Shown in pieces: positions 1-9,105 of a stretch of DNA of 64,000 nucleotides. Under the pieces are notes generated by a model that worked only from the letters and a program-made list of their open reading frames with translations, did not search any database and was not told the DNA's origin. Within the stretch, counting starts at the first letter, position 1, and the number at the start of each line of letters is the position of its first letter. Origin of the DNA: an uncultured bacterium (lineage in GTDB: Bacteria > Bacillota_I > Bacilli_A > RFN20 > CAG-826); NCBI GenBank assembly GCA_949295325.1, contig CASFKG010000001.1, positions 327,665 to 391,664 of the forward strand, in the 5' to 3' direction. Made by a program: the position numbers and the translations under genes.

Positions 1-394
1 GTCCCTTGTAGCTCGGCGCCGGCACGACCTCGTAGCCGCGGTAGATAAAGCCCAGGAGGGCGGCTTGGTAGGCGAGGAAGACCCCGGCCATCTCGATGTC
101 CCTCAGCCCCTTCAGGGCGTATAGCCTCTCCCGGAAGGCACCCTCGTAGGGATATAGGGCCAGGGCCTTCACGCCGCCGACCTCGAACCTTTCTTCCCCG
201 GGCCGCATTTCCTGGAAGCACTTCTGGCATATCGGTTCTTCTCCCCTGACGCTCAGGGAGGCGAACGAGAAGGATTTCGCATCCTTAAAACAGCATCTGC
301 AGATGGGCGTTGCAGGAACGTATTTCCCTAATCGAGTTTTCCATTTCCCGGCTGATTCGGCCAGAAAGGAAAACCACTTCCCCGTTTTCGGCAC
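1..394 (-). CDS. comFC: ComFC-like phosphoribosyltransferase-fold competence protein (partial, runs off window)
   Basis: I found this frame by reading the minus strand; it runs open off the left edge of the window. It begins inside the 3' end of comFA. The best start is GTG at 394, preceded by GGGAGG seven bases upstream. After about 30 residues come paired cysteines (ICRCC, then ICQKC), followed by the F-x-G-x-x-R-E-x-L-x-x-L-K-type segment (EGAFRERLYALKGL) seen in ComFC. The C-terminal phosphoribosyltransferase fold lies outside the window. ComFC works with ComFA during import of single-stranded DNA in natural transformation. The overlap with comFA implies translational coupling. The start is less certain than the identity. 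Confidence 0.82.
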   Translation of the reverse strand, partial: MPKTGKWFSFLAESAGKWKTRLGKYVPATPICRCCFKDAKSFSFASLSVRGEEPICQKCFQEMRPGEERFEVGGVKALALYPYEGAFRERLYALKGLRDIEMAGVFLAYQAALLGFIYRGYEVVPAPSYKG

Positions 395-1442
395 CTTTCT
401 TCCTCCCTACCCGGCCCGCGATCTGGATGAGGCTCGCCGCGTCGTAAACGGGCGAATCGGCCCCGTAGACTATGACCTGCAGGTCCCTTACGGTCACTCC
501 CCTTTCCAAAACCGCGGTGGTTACCAGATAGCCGTAACGGCCGTTTTTGAAATCGCTTATGACTCCGGCCCTATCTTCCTTTTTGCTCGTCACGTAGTTG
601 CCGCCGCTTACGAACGGGGCAAGGCGCCTATATAGCCGCGCCGCCTCGTCCACCGTCGGGACGAAGACGAGGGCGGGCTTCCCCTTCCTTCTATATCCGA
701 GCAATTTGCTCACGAGATAGGGCAAGGCGGTCAGGCCGGGCAATTGCCTGATCACCGGCACCGGAATCGGCTTTTTGTGGAATCTCGTCTTCAGTTCGAC
801 GACGGCCTTCCCTTCCTTGTGGTGTTCCAAAAGCGCCTCCGGGCTGGGGGTCGCGCTCATCTTGACGTAATGTCCGCGCAGCGCCCTTCTGAACATGGCT
901 TCCAAGACGTCGTTGCCCTTGAAGGGAAAGGCATCGACCTCGTCCATCACCAGCAAGTCGAAATAATTCCTGTAGCGGTAGAGCTGGTGGGTGGTAAGAA
1001 TCACGATGTCGCCTTCCAGCTTCTCGGCGTGGCCGCCGTAGACGCTTACGACCTTCAGGCCGCGGAAGGCGTTCCTTATCCTCTCCTCGAGTTCGATGAC
1101 GACGTCGCGCCTAGGCAGGGCGAAGCCGACGTTCTGGCCGTTAGCGACCGCATGGCCTATGACCCGGTAGCTCAGTTCCGTCTTCCCCGCGCCGCAAACC
1201 GCGTAGACCAGGCTGTCGATGCCCATGACGTAGTTGTCTAGTATCGCGGCGGACAGTTCTTCCTGCTCCTTGCTGAGTTCGTAACCGAGGGTGAGGTCGG
1301 CGCGTTTGGGCGGTTTCTTCCTATCGACCGCAAGGCCGCCCGAAAAGGATATACAGCGGCGGCAATAGGTTTCCCCGTTCCTTTTCCCTAGATACCTGGG
1401 ATCGGAGTTTCCGCAAAGCGGACAGACGAAAGCACTTCCCAC
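285..1442 (-). CDS. comFA: ComFA-like DEAD/DEAH-box DNA translocase
   Basis: This is a 385-residue superfamily 2 helicase-like ATPase of the late-competence ComFA type, which is thought to drive single-stranded DNA through the ComEC channel during transformation. An N-terminal four-cysteine zinc motif (CPLC near residue 7, CRRC near residue 27) is characteristic of ComFA. Walker A is CGAGKTEL (about residues 83-90), the DEAD-type box is MDEVDAF, SATP is motif III, and QIAGRVGRK is motif VI. The start is GTG at 1442. comFC follows with overlapping frames. A transforming ancestor is implied; whether competence still works cannot be told from two genes. Confidence 0.9.
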   Translation of the reverse strand: MGSAFVCPLCGNSDPRYLGKRNGETYCRRCISFSGGLAVDRKKPPKRADLTLGYELSKEQEELSAAILDNYVMGIDSLVYAVCGAGKTELSYRVIGHAVANGQNVGFALPRRDVVIELEERIRNAFRGLKVVSVYGGHAEKLEGDIVILTTHQLYRYRNYFDLLVMDEVDAFPFKGNDVLEAMFRRALRGHYVKMSATPSPEALLEHHKEGKAVVELKTRFHKKPIPVPVIRQLPGLTALPYLVSKLLGYRRKGKPALVFVPTVDEAARLYRRLAPFVSGGNYVTSKKEDRAGVISDFKNGRYGYLVTTAVLERGVTVRDLQVIVYGADSPVYDAASLIQIAGRVGRKKGAENGEVVFLSGRISREMENSIREIRSCNAHLQMLF

Positions 1443-1606
1443 GTATGAATGTAGGGGGCAATTACGCCAACGGGCCCCAGATTAGAGCAGATTCATGGAA
1501 AGCGGATCGAATACGGAGACGGGCCGTCTCCCCCATTCCGGGCCAAGGCCGACACGCCGGGGAACCGCCATAAATCGGCAAACCCCCTTAGAAAGGAGAC
1601 GTCGGC
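1443..1606. other. Intergenic stretch upstream of comFA
   Basis: No credible coding frame. A short hairpin (GGAGAC, loop GGGCC, GTCTCC) lies at 1515-1531. The comFA promoter should be here; TACATT lies five bases from the GTG start but has no good -35 partner. Confidence 0.4.
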
Positions 1607-1628
1607 AAGAAAAAAGGGCCGAAGCCCT
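1607..1628 (-). terminator. Rho-independent terminator of the prfA-prmC-sua5/rpiB operon
   Basis: On the minus strand AGGGC, loop TTCG, GCCCT is followed by six T. The hairpin overlaps the stop codon of the fusion gene, so there is almost no 3' UTR. Confidence 0.85.
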
Positions 1629-2680
1629 CATTGGTTTTCGAAGTCGATGATTTCGCCGACCCGCCTTTGGTGCCGGCCCCTTTCGAAATGGGAAGCCAGG
1701 AAGATGTCGGTCCTCCGGATCACGTCTTCCAAGTCCATGAAGTTGGCGCCGAAGGCGATCATGTTGGCCCGGTTGTGCTCGCGCATCAGATGGCAGACGT
1801 CGTCGCTATAGCCGATGCCGCATCTTATGCCCTTCACCTTGTTGGCCGCGATCGCGATGCCTTCCCCCGTCGAGCAGACGAGGATTCCGTAGTCGGCCTT
1901 CGAGGAACTGACCGCCTTGGCGGCCTTGAAGGCGAACAGGGGGTAGTCGCAGGACTCCTTGCTGTCGGTCCCGCAGTCCTTAACGTCGTAGCCCGAATCC
2001 AAGAGGTGCTTCTTTATCGCTTCCTTGTACTCGAATCCGGCGTGGTCGCTCCCTAGGGCGAGGACGATTTTCTTGCGGTAGCTCTCGGAAAGGCTGCGGA
2101 AAGATACCTTCCCTTCCCTCACGAGTTTGATTTCGCCCTTCTTTGACATGTCGACGATGGTCGTGGGGACCCCGTCGGGGTGGGCGGAGCCTTCGATGAC
2201 GCCGACATCGTCGTTGACGAATATGTTGATCGCGTCCGCGTAGGTGAGGGCGGGCGGGAATCCGGAAACGTTGCACGAGGTGACCAGGCAGGGCTTGCCG
2301 ACCAGTCCGATGAGTTTCTGGACGAAGGGATCGTCCGGGACCCTTATCCCGATCACGCCGGCCCCGAAGTCGGCCTGCCAGGGAAGCCCATCCTTGCTCG
2401 GCAACAAAAACGTCACCTCTCCGGGCAAAAAGCGGTCGAGGACGAGCCTCGTGCGGAGGTCGCTTTTGAAAAAGGCGAAAGCGTCGTTGAGCGAAGCGCA
2501 CATCAGGGCCAGGGGTTTGTCCTGGGGGCGCCGCTTGATCTTGATAAGCTTATCCAGCGCTTCCCTGTTGTCGTAGACGCAGCCGAGGCCATAGACGGTT
2601 TCGGTCGGGAAAGCCAGAACTCCCCCGTCCCTGAGCCACTTGGCGGCCTCTTCGATTCCTGAACCCGCGAAGACCTTCAT
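1628..2680 (-). CDS. Fused threonylcarbamoyl-AMP synthase (TsaC/Sua5) and RpiB-type sugar-phosphate isomerase
   Basis: One 350-residue frame contains two enzymes. Residues 1-200 are a YrdC/TsaC domain: FPTETVYGLG, the KIKRRPQDKPLALM segment and SCNVSG, which bind threonine and ATP when making threonylcarbamoyl-AMP for tRNA t6A37. Residues 204-350 are a complete RpiB/LacAB isomerase with GSDHAG and the catalytic-cysteine motif CSTGEG (Cys about 269); the usual reaction is ribose-5-P to ribulose-5-P. The junction SYRKKIVLALGSDHAG has no extra linker. In related Bacilli the two genes are near neighbours (the ywlC and ywlF order), so a fusion after loss of the intervening gene is plausible. A strong AGGAGG precedes the ATG. 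Last gene of the prfA operon. Confidence 0.93.
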   Translation of the reverse strand: MKVFAGSGIEEAAKWLRDGGVLAFPTETVYGLGCVYDNREALDKLIKIKRRPQDKPLALMCASLNDAFAFFKSDLRTRLVLDRFLPGEVTFLLPSKDGLPWQADFGAGVIGIRVPDDPFVQKLIGLVGKPCLVTSCNVSGFPPALTYADAINIFVNDDVGVIEGSAHPDGVPTTIVDMSKKGEIKLVREGKVSFRSLSESYRKKIVLALGSDHAGFEYKEAIKKHLLDSGYDVKDCGTDSKESCDYPLFAFKAAKAVSSSKADYGILVCSTGEGIAIAANKVKGIRCGIGYSDDVCHLMREHNRANMIAFGANFMDLEDVIRRTDIFLASHFERGRHQRRVGEIIDFENQ

Positions 2681-2740
2681 AGTTACCTCCTAATCCCGGA
2701 AAAGGGTCGACTTTATTCGCCCGTTTGTCAAGTTGCACGC

Positions 2741-3589
2741 TTAGGGCAGGTACACGAACAGGTGCCTGTCCATTCCCCTGAGGTCCTTCCGGAAATCGGC
2801 CTCGTAGGGCTTAGGCAGATATTTTTCCATGGCTTCCTCCAGGGGCCCGACCAGCCACGGATCTATTTCGAATACCATGAGCAGGCTTCCTTTTTTCACC
2901 TTCGGGGCGTCCATGAATATCTTCTCGTAGACCCAAGGATGTTCCCCGATATACAAGGCGCCGGCCGGTTCGTTGCTCCGGACCATTTCCTCGGCCGATT
3001 CCCGGTCCTTCACGTAGGGCGGGTTCGAAATGATGATGTCGAGGGCCATGTTGGCTTCGATATACGGTTTCAGGGCATCGCCGTGGAGGACGTTTATCTG
3101 CCGCCCGTATTTGGCAAAGTTCGTCTTGGCCACCTCGAGGGCCCCTTCCGACACGTCGCTGGCGGAAACGAGCCAGTTGGGGAAGAAAGTCTTGAGGCAG
3201 AGGGCGATGCAGCCCGAACCGGTGCCGACGTCCCCGGCCACCAAATAGTTCCGGGGATCGTAATATTCATCCACCGTTTCGCTGAAAGCCGCGAGCATCT
3301 CCTCGGTTTCGGGACGCGGTATGAGAACCCTTTCGTCGACGTAGAGGTCGTGCCCGAGGAAGGGGGCGACGTGGGTAACGTACTGGACGGGTATCCCCTG
3401 CTTCCTTTTCCCGAAGAAGGACAAAAAGACGTCGGGGTGTTTCATTTCCTTTTCGCGGTAGTAGATGACGTCCGCCGGGGAGGTAAAGCCCTCGGCGACC
3501 ATGATCAAATAGCGAACGTCGTTGCCGTCGATGCCGTATTCCCTGCCCTCCGAAAGGGCGTTCCTGTAGTAGAAGTCGACGCTAGGCAC
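2741..3589 (-). CDS. prmC: Release factor glutamine methyltransferase PrmC/HemK
   Basis: A 282-residue SAM-dependent methyltransferase that modifies the glutamine of the GGQ motif of release factors. The SAM-binding GDVGTGSGCIALCL motif and the catalytic NPPY tetrapeptide (SNPPYVKD) are both present, and the helical N-terminal domain is full length. It starts eight bases inside the end of prfA, so enzyme and substrate are translationally coupled, as in many bacteria. Sixty bases separate it from the fusion gene. Confidence 0.95.
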   Translation of the reverse strand: MPSVDFYYRNALSEGREYGIDGNDVRYLIMVAEGFTSPADVIYYREKEMKHPDVFLSFFGKRKQGIPVQYVTHVAPFLGHDLYVDERVLIPRPETEEMLAAFSETVDEYYDPRNYLVAGDVGTGSGCIALCLKTFFPNWLVSASDVSEGALEVAKTNFAKYGRQINVLHGDALKPYIEANMALDIIISNPPYVKDRESAEEMVRSNEPAGALYIGEHPWVYEKIFMDAPKVKKGSLLMVFEIDPWLVGPLEEAMEKYLPKPYEADFRKDLRGMDRHLFVYLP

Positions 3590-4670
3590 CTTGCTTGCTC
3601 TCCTCTAGCAGTTTCTGCTCCTGGTCGAAGTGGATGAGGGCTTCGATTATTTCCTCCAGTTCCCCTTCCATTACCCGGTCCAGCTTCTGGAGGGTGAAGC
3701 CGATGCGGTGGTCGGTTACCCGGTTTTGGGGATAGTTGTAGGTCCTTATCTTTTCGGACCGCTCGCCGGTGCCGACCTTCAGTTTCCTTTCCTTGGCCCT
3801 TTCGGCATCCACCTTCTCCTGGTAATAGGCATAAAGCTTCGCCCTCAGCATCCTCATGCAGATTTCCTTGTTCTGCAGCTGGGCCTTTTCGGTTTGGCAG
3901 CTCACCACTATCCCGGTGGGGACGTGCGTTATGCGGACCGCCGACTCGGTCTTGTTGACGTTTTGGCCGCCGGCGCCCTGGCTGCGGTAGGTATCGATCT
4001 TCAGGTCGCTAGGGTTGATGGTAACTTCGACTTCCTCGGCTTCCGGCATTACCAGCACCGTCGCGGTCGACGTGTGTATCCGGCCCATGGCCTCGGTCTT
4101 CGGCACGCGCTGGACCCGGTGGGCCCCGGATTCGAATTTAAGCTTGCTGTAGACGTTCTCGCCCTTGACCATGAAGGAAATGAACGAATAGCCGCCCATC
4201 GTGCCTTCGGCGAAGTCGAGTATCTGGACATTCCAGCCCTGCTTTTCGGCATACTTGGAATACATGCGGAACAAATCGCCCGCGAAGATGTTGGCCTCGT
4301 CTCCGCCGACCGCCCCGCGGATTTCGACGATGATGTTCTTGCTGTCGTTTGGGTCCTTGGGAAGCAGTTCCTCGGTCAGCGATTGCATTATTTCCCCGAG
4401 TCTGGCTTCGAGCCTTTTCTTCTCGCTTCGGGCAAGTTCCTCCATGTCCGGGTCGCCGTTAGAAAGTAGGCCGTCGGCTTCCTTTAGCTGCTGCTCGTCG
4501 GAAAGGTATTCCTCGTATTCCCTGACCGGCTTTTCGAGGTCGCTTCTTTCCTTGCTGAGCGACGCGAGCCTTTTGAGGTCGCTTGTCACGTCTTCCTTTT
4601 CTAGTTCCGCTTCTATTTCCTCGTAACGCCTCTTCATGGCCTCGAGGCGGTTTTTCATGCTTGTGTCCAT
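3582..4670 (-). CDS. prfA: Peptide chain release factor 1
   Basis: A 362-residue class I release factor that reads UAA and UAG. The GGQ motif sits in YRSQGAGGQNVNKTES; the P-x-T stop-reading tripeptide is PKT in RVPKTEAMGRIHTST. Two starts are possible: ATG at 4670 (MDTSMKNRLE) and ATG at 4658, which matches the usual family N-terminus. TATAAT lies eight bases before the 4670 ATG and no Shine-Dalgarno sequence exists, which favours leaderless initiation at 4670. First gene of the prfA-prmC-fusion operon and divergent from dnaX. Confidence 0.95.
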   Translation of the reverse strand: MDTSMKNRLEAMKRRYEEIEAELEKEDVTSDLKRLASLSKERSDLEKPVREYEEYLSDEQQLKEADGLLSNGDPDMEELARSEKKRLEARLGEIMQSLTEELLPKDPNDSKNIIVEIRGAVGGDEANIFAGDLFRMYSKYAEKQGWNVQILDFAEGTMGGYSFISFMVKGENVYSKLKFESGAHRVQRVPKTEAMGRIHTSTATVLVMPEAEEVEVTINPSDLKIDTYRSQGAGGQNVNKTESAVRITHVPTGIVVSCQTEKAQLQNKEICMRMLRAKLYAYYQEKVDAERAKERKLKVGTGERSEKIRTYNYPQNRVTDHRIGFTLQKLDRVMEGELEEIIEALIHFDQEQKLLEESKQGA

Positions 4671-4684
4671 CCGGATGGATTATA
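4671..4684 (-). promoter_or_regulatory. Leaderless-type promoter of prfA
   Basis: TATAAT at 4679-4684 is eight bases from the ATG at 4670. No good -35 and no Shine-Dalgarno sequence were seen. Confidence 0.6.
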
Positions 4685-4835
4685 CCTTCCGCGTCTAATT
4701 CCCGATAGGGAACATGGGAAGGCCAGTTTGGTAAAAAGGATGGCCGCGCGTTTTCCCTTTGCCGCCGGACCGCGTTTTCGGGCCTCCGCGCAATATTGTG
4801 GGAACAAGTCTCTAGGGGCCTCCGCTTAAAGAAAG

Positions 4836-4848
4836 TATAATGCAGGGG
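4836..4848 (+). promoter_or_regulatory. Leaderless-type promoter of dnaX
   Basis: TATAAT at 4836-4841 is seven bases before ATG 4849, which encodes the family-typical N-terminus MSYKALY. The upstream in-frame ATG at 4840 overlaps the -10 box itself and so cannot be on a transcript from this promoter. Confidence 0.65.
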
Positions 4849-6582
4849 ATGTCTTACAAAGCCCTCTATCTTGCCTACCGGCCCCAAACCTTCGACGAAG
4901 TCGCGGGCCAGGCCGCGGTGGTCAGAACATTGAAGAATTCTCTCTCGACCGGGCGCATCGCCCATGCCTATCTTTTCGCCGGCCCCAGGGGTACCGGCAA
5001 GACGACGATGGCGAGGCTGCTGGCCAAGGCCCTCAACTGCGAAGAGGGTCTGGGCCACCAGTGCTGCCGCTGCTCCAACTGCATCGACATCGCTAGCGGG
5101 GAGCATCCGGACGTGGTCGAAATCGACGCGGCCAGCAATAACGGCGTCGACCAGGTCCGGGAACTGATCGAGAAAGTCAGGTACGCGCCGATAAGGGCGA
5201 GGTACAAGGTGTACATAATCGACGAAGTCCACATGATGAGCGCCGGGGCGTTCAACGCCCTGCTAAAGACCCTCGAGGAGCCGCCCGAGAACGTCATATT
5301 CATCTTGGCGACCACGGAGGTCCACAAGGTGCTTCCCACCATCGTGAGCCGCTGCCAGAGGTTCGACTTCACCAGGGTCGAGGAAAAGGACATGGAGAGG
5401 AAGCTCCGCGAAGTTCTTTCCAAGGAAAACGCCAATTACGACGAAGACGCCCTTAAGGAAGTGATCGCCCTTTCGGACGGCGGGATGCGCGACGCCCTAA
5501 GCATACTCGACCAGGTGCTCGCCTATTCCGGGGGCTATCTCAGGATGAACGACGTCCTCGACATATACGGCCTGCTCGACAAGGGCGAGAAGATAAGGCT
5601 GCTCGAAGCGCTTTCGGAGAACAACGCCGGCGACGTCCTGGACAGCCTCAATGCCTACCGCGACCGCGGTATAGACATACGCCGGCTGAACGACGACTTG
5701 GTCGCCATATTGAAAGACGGGCTGGCCTATTCCCTTACGGAAGACAAGGGGCTGCTAACCTACCTCACGGAAGAGGAAGCAAGGGAAATAAACGGGAGGA
5801 TAGGCAGGCAAAAGGCGAACGACTATCTCGCCGCGTTTTTGAAAAACGCTTCGGATTTCAAAAGCGCCTCGAGCGTTTCCACTCTCTTCGAAATCAGCCT
5901 GCTCACCCTCATGAGCGGCCCGGTGCCCGCGCCGATAGCCCCGCAGAAAGAGGCTACCCCGCCCAAAACCGAGGAAATCCCCGTGCAAAAGGACGAAAAA
6001 CCCGTTTTCGCGGAAACCCCGCAGAAACCGGCTCCGGAGAAGAAAACCGAGCAGGCCCCCAAGAAACCGGCCATCATCACCAAGCCGCAGGAATTCCTCT
6101 TCGACAACGATCCCGAGGAGGAAACGCCCATAGACGCCTCGGGCGTGTCGGCCCTTCCGCTTGCGACCTCGGGCGAATCCTACGAGATAAGCGACGACGA
6201 ACTGATAAAGATCATGGTCCTCGGCGACAAGGCCGAAAGGACCGCGCTCGTGCCCAAGTGGGCGAAGCTCGAGCCCCTGAAGGTGGACCTGAAGCTTGGT
6301 CCCCTCGCCAACCTGCTTTCGCAGGGCAACCCCTTCTGCCTCTGCAAGCAGGCCATCATACTCACCTACAAGTTCAAGGGACAAAAGGAAAAAGCCAACC
6401 TCAAGGCCAACCAGAAGCCCCTCGAGGAACTTCTGGAGGTGCTATTGGGGCGAAAGGTATTCATAATCGCCATCGACCACAACGACCAGAACAGGCTTTG
6501 GGGCAGCTTCACTTCGTTGCAGCAGATCAGGAAGCTGCCAAGCAAAGCGGGTATCGTATTGAACCTGCCCAAGGTTGAATAG
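4849..6582 (+). CDS. dnaX: DNA polymerase III subunits gamma/tau
   Basis: Clamp-loader ATPase of the replisome, about 577 residues from ATG 4849. Walker A is GPRGTGKTTMA, a zinc module CCRCSNC follows, IIDEVHMMS is Walker B, and SRCQRF carries the arginine finger (sensor SRC motif). The C-terminal third is a Pro/Lys/Glu-rich linker and a tau-like domain. I chose 4849 rather than 4840 because MSYKALY is the conserved family start. First gene of a seven-gene operon through rsmI. Confidence 0.97.
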   Translation: MSYKALYLAYRPQTFDEVAGQAAVVRTLKNSLSTGRIAHAYLFAGPRGTGKTTMARLLAKALNCEEGLGHQCCRCSNCIDIASGEHPDVVEIDAASNNGVDQVRELIEKVRYAPIRARYKVYIIDEVHMMSAGAFNALLKTLEEPPENVIFILATTEVHKVLPTIVSRCQRFDFTRVEEKDMERKLREVLSKENANYDEDALKEVIALSDGGMRDALSILDQVLAYSGGYLRMNDVLDIYGLLDKGEKIRLLEALSENNAGDVLDSLNAYRDRGIDIRRLNDDLVAILKDGLAYSLTEDKGLLTYLTEEEAREINGRIGRQKANDYLAAFLKNASDFKSASSVSTLFEISLLTLMSGPVPAPIAPQKEATPPKTEEIPVQKDEKPVFAETPQKPAPEKKTEQAPKKPAIITKPQEFLFDNDPEEETPIDASGVSALPLATSGESYEISDDELIKIMVLGDKAERTALVPKWAKLEPLKVDLKLGPLANLLSQGNPFCLCKQAIILTYKFKGQKEKANLKANQKPLEELLEVLLGRKVFIIAIDHNDQNRLWGSFTSLQQIRKLPSKAGIVLNLPKVE

Positions 6583-6598
6583 ATTCAAGGAGGAAAAT

Positions 6599-6901
6599 AT
6601 GAACCAGATGCAGCAGATGCTCATGCAGGCCAACAAGTTGCAGCGCGAACTACTGAAGGCCCATGAGGAACTAGACAAGAAGGAATTCACCGCCGAACAG
6701 GGCGGCATGGTCAAAATGACCGTCAAGGGCGATAAGGAGATCGTCAAGATCGAAATCGACGGTGATGCCCTAGACGCCGAAAACAAGGAGATGCTGGAAG
6801 AGGCGATAGCCCTTTGCTATAACGGCATCCTGGCCGACATCAAGAAAGAAGCCGACGCGATAGACGAAAGGATTACCGGCAAGTCGGGACTCCCCTTCTA
6901 A
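6599..6901 (+). CDS. ybaB: YbaB/EbfC nucleoid-associated protein
   Basis: A 100-residue protein of the YbaB/EbfC family: a dimeric DNA-binding protein almost always encoded between dnaX and recR. The start at 6599 follows a strong AAGGAGG; the preceding in-frame codons overlap the end of dnaX. The methionine/glutamine-rich N-terminus (MNQMQQMLMQANKLQREL) and acidic C-terminus are typical. Confidence 0.95.
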   Translation: MNQMQQMLMQANKLQRELLKAHEELDKKEFTAEQGGMVKMTVKGDKEIVKIEIDGDALDAENKEMLEEAIALCYNGILADIKKEADAIDERITGKSGLPF

Positions 6902-6902
6902 A

Positions 6903-7502
6903 ATGGATCTATTGCCCTCGATCGAAGCCCTGAAGGAATCCTTCGGCCAGCTCCCCGGCATCGGGCCGAAGTCCGCCGAACGGATGGCCTATGCCGTTTT
7001 GGGCATGGAAAGAAACCGGGTCGAGGAATTCTCCAAGCGCCTCTTGGACGTCAAAAACAACATCGCCCCCTGCCCGGTCTGCGGCCTCTATGCGGAAGGC
7101 GGGGCCTGCCCCGTCTGCTCCGACGATAGCCGCGACAAATCCACCATCATGGTGGTTTCGTCCTACAAGGACGCGCTCGCCATCGAGAAATCGGACTGCT
7201 ACAAGGGGCTCTACCACTGCCTGAACGGGGCGCTTTCCCCTTCCAAGGGCGTCTACCCCGAGGACCTGAACATCGCCCCTCTCCTCGCCCGCCTCCGGGA
7301 CGGTACGGTGAAGGAGGTCGTCGTGGCCACCAACCCGAACCTCGAAGGGGAAACCACCGCCCTCTACCTTTCCAAGAAGATCGGCGAGGCAAGCCGGGTC
7401 AAGGTAACGAGGCTGGCCTACGGCCTGAGCATGGGTTCGAGCCTCGAGTACAGCGACGCGATAACGCTGGAAAAGGCCATCGAGGGGAGGAAAGGACTAT
7501 GA
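6903..7502 (+). CDS. recR: Recombination protein RecR
   Basis: A 199-residue RecFOR-pathway protein for gap repair. In order: helix-hairpin-helix (LPGIGPKSAERMAY), zinc finger CPVC-x9-CPVC, then a Toprim domain with NPNLEGETTALYL and a Walker-like C-terminus. It starts one base after the ybaB stop and overlaps tmk by four bases. Confidence 0.97.
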   Translation: MDLLPSIEALKESFGQLPGIGPKSAERMAYAVLGMERNRVEEFSKRLLDVKNNIAPCPVCGLYAEGGACPVCSDDSRDKSTIMVVSSYKDALAIEKSDCYKGLYHCLNGALSPSKGVYPEDLNIAPLLARLRDGTVKEVVVATNPNLEGETTALYLSKKIGEASRVKVTRLAYGLSMGSSLEYSDAITLEKAIEGRKGL

Positions 7503-8134
7503 AAGGCAAATTCATCACCCTCGAAGGCGGGGAAGGATCCGGGAAAAGTTCCGCCCTCGAGTACGTAAAGAGGAAACTGGACGAGGACGGGGTCCGCTAC
7601 ATATTGACCCGCGAACCGGGCGGCACCCCGATTTCCGAGGAAATCCGCAGCGTCATACTGGACAAGGCCAACACGGGGATGGACCCCATGACCGAGGCCC
7701 TTCTCTACGCCGCCTCGAGAAGGCAGCATCTCGTCTCCAAGGTCATACCCGCCCTCGAGGAAGGGACGAACGTCATAAGCGACCGCTTCCTCGATTCCTC
7801 CCTTGCCTACCAAGGCGGGGCCCGCGGGCTGGGCATCGAGAAGGTCTATGCCCTGAACCAGTACGCGACCGACGGGCTATTGCCGGACCTCACCCTGCTT
7901 TTCGACCTCGATCCCGAGAAGGGCCTCGAGAGAATCGGGGAAAACGCGGACCGGGAAGTAAACAGGCTCGACCTGGAGAAACTCTCCTTCCACAAGGCCG
8001 TCCGCTCCCATTTCCTCAAGCTGAAGGAAATGTTCCCCGAAAGGATACACGTGATAGACGCCTCGAAGTCGCGGGAGGAAGTCGGCGAAGCCGCCTACCG
8101 CGAGATAAAGAAGGTCATCGGAAACAATAGATGA
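7499..8134 (+). CDS. tmk: Thymidylate kinase
   Basis: A 211-residue dTMP kinase. The P-loop is EGGEGSGKSS, the substrate-binding TREPGGTP motif follows, and DRFLDSSLAYQG stands for the DR(Y/F)-x-DSS motif. ATG overlaps the recR end by four bases, and the stop overlaps holB in the same way, so the operon is translationally coupled. Confidence 0.97.
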   Translation: MKGKFITLEGGEGSGKSSALEYVKRKLDEDGVRYILTREPGGTPISEEIRSVILDKANTGMDPMTEALLYAASRRQHLVSKVIPALEEGTNVISDRFLDSSLAYQGGARGLGIEKVYALNQYATDGLLPDLTLLFDLDPEKGLERIGENADREVNRLDLEKLSFHKAVRSHFLKLKEMFPERIHVIDASKSREEVGEAAYREIKKVIGNNR

Positions 8135-9105
8135 AGATAAGGGAGTACCTCGAAAAGACGCAGAAGATCGCCCTCTGGTCGTTTTCGAGCGCATTGGCCC
8201 ACAAACGTCTCGGCCATGCCTACATTCTGGTGGGCGAAAACGGCACGCCCCTATACGAAACGGCGATGTTCCTTGCCAAATCCATCCTCTGCGATAACGG
8301 CGACCCGCTGGCCGACGAAACCTGCCGGACCTGCGACCGCATCGAAAGGGGGAACTACCCCGACCTCGTGGTCCTAGACGGAACCAAGGGAAGCCTTAAA
8401 AAGGAAGATGTAACCGAACTGGTCGGCGATTTCCGGAAAACCCCCCTCGAGAAGAAAGGGATCATGGTGTACGTCATCCATCACGTGGAGGCCATGACGC
8501 CGGAAGCGGAGAACTCCCTGCTGAAGTTCTTGGAGGAACCAAGCGACAACACCTACGCGATACTCACCACCGCGAACGTCGCGAAGATACTGCCGACCAT
8601 CCTTTCGAGGGCGGAAACCCTGCGCCTTAACCTGCCGGACCGCAAATTGGTCTACGGGGAGGCGGTCAAGCTCGGGGTAAAGCCCGAAGACGCTTTCCTC
8701 CTCGCCCCGCTAGAAGGCACCGGGGAACTGGTCAGGTCCACCGCGGAATCCGACGATTACCAAAACGCGAAGGCCGCCCTCTACCTCTTCATCGACGAAG
8801 ACAAAAAGGAGAATAGCGACTTCCCGACCCTCTTCGCCGGGAAAATCGACGGCCTGCTCAAATCATCCGGATCCGCCATTTTGTTCCTAAATCTATTAGA
8901 ATGGGAAGGGCGCCATGCCCTATACTCCAGATTGAGACGCGACTTGCCGGTGACCGCCTACCAGGTCTACAGGGGCCTCGCGGGCAAAAGCGACCCCATC
9001 GCCCTATTCACCGCCTTGGGCGTCTCGCGGAAGCTGATCGACGCCGGAGGAAGCACCGGCCTCGCATTAGATGCCCTCGCCTATAACCTCGCCTATGGAA
9101 AATAA
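8131..9105 (+). CDS. holB: DNA polymerase III subunit delta prime
   Basis: A 324-residue clamp-loader subunit. A zinc-module cysteine cluster (CDNGD..CRTCDRIERGNYPDL) and SLLKFLEEP are typical of the HolB/DnaX AAA fold. The P-loop position reads GENGTPLYETA without GKT, consistent with the non-ATPase role of delta prime. It overlaps tmk by four bases and ricT by eleven. Confidence 0.93.
   Translation: MKIREYLEKTQKIALWSFSSALAHKRLGHAYILVGENGTPLYETAMFLAKSILCDNGDPLADETCRTCDRIERGNYPDLVVLDGTKGSLKKEDVTELVGDFRKTPLEKKGIMVYVIHHVEAMTPEAENSLLKFLEEPSDNTYAILTTANVAKILPTILSRAETLRLNLPDRKLVYGEAVKLGVKPEDAFLLAPLEGTGELVRSTAESDDYQNAKAALYLFIDEDKKENSDFPTLFAGKIDGLLKSSGSAILFLNLLEWEGRHALYSRLRRDLPVTAYQVYRGLAGKSDPIALFTALGVSRKLIDAGGSTGLALDALAYNLAYGK

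Noticed and set aside
4685-4835. Possible SRP RNA next to dnaX, as in some Bacilli
   Set aside because: No SRP Alu or helix 8 consensus can be seen in the gap.
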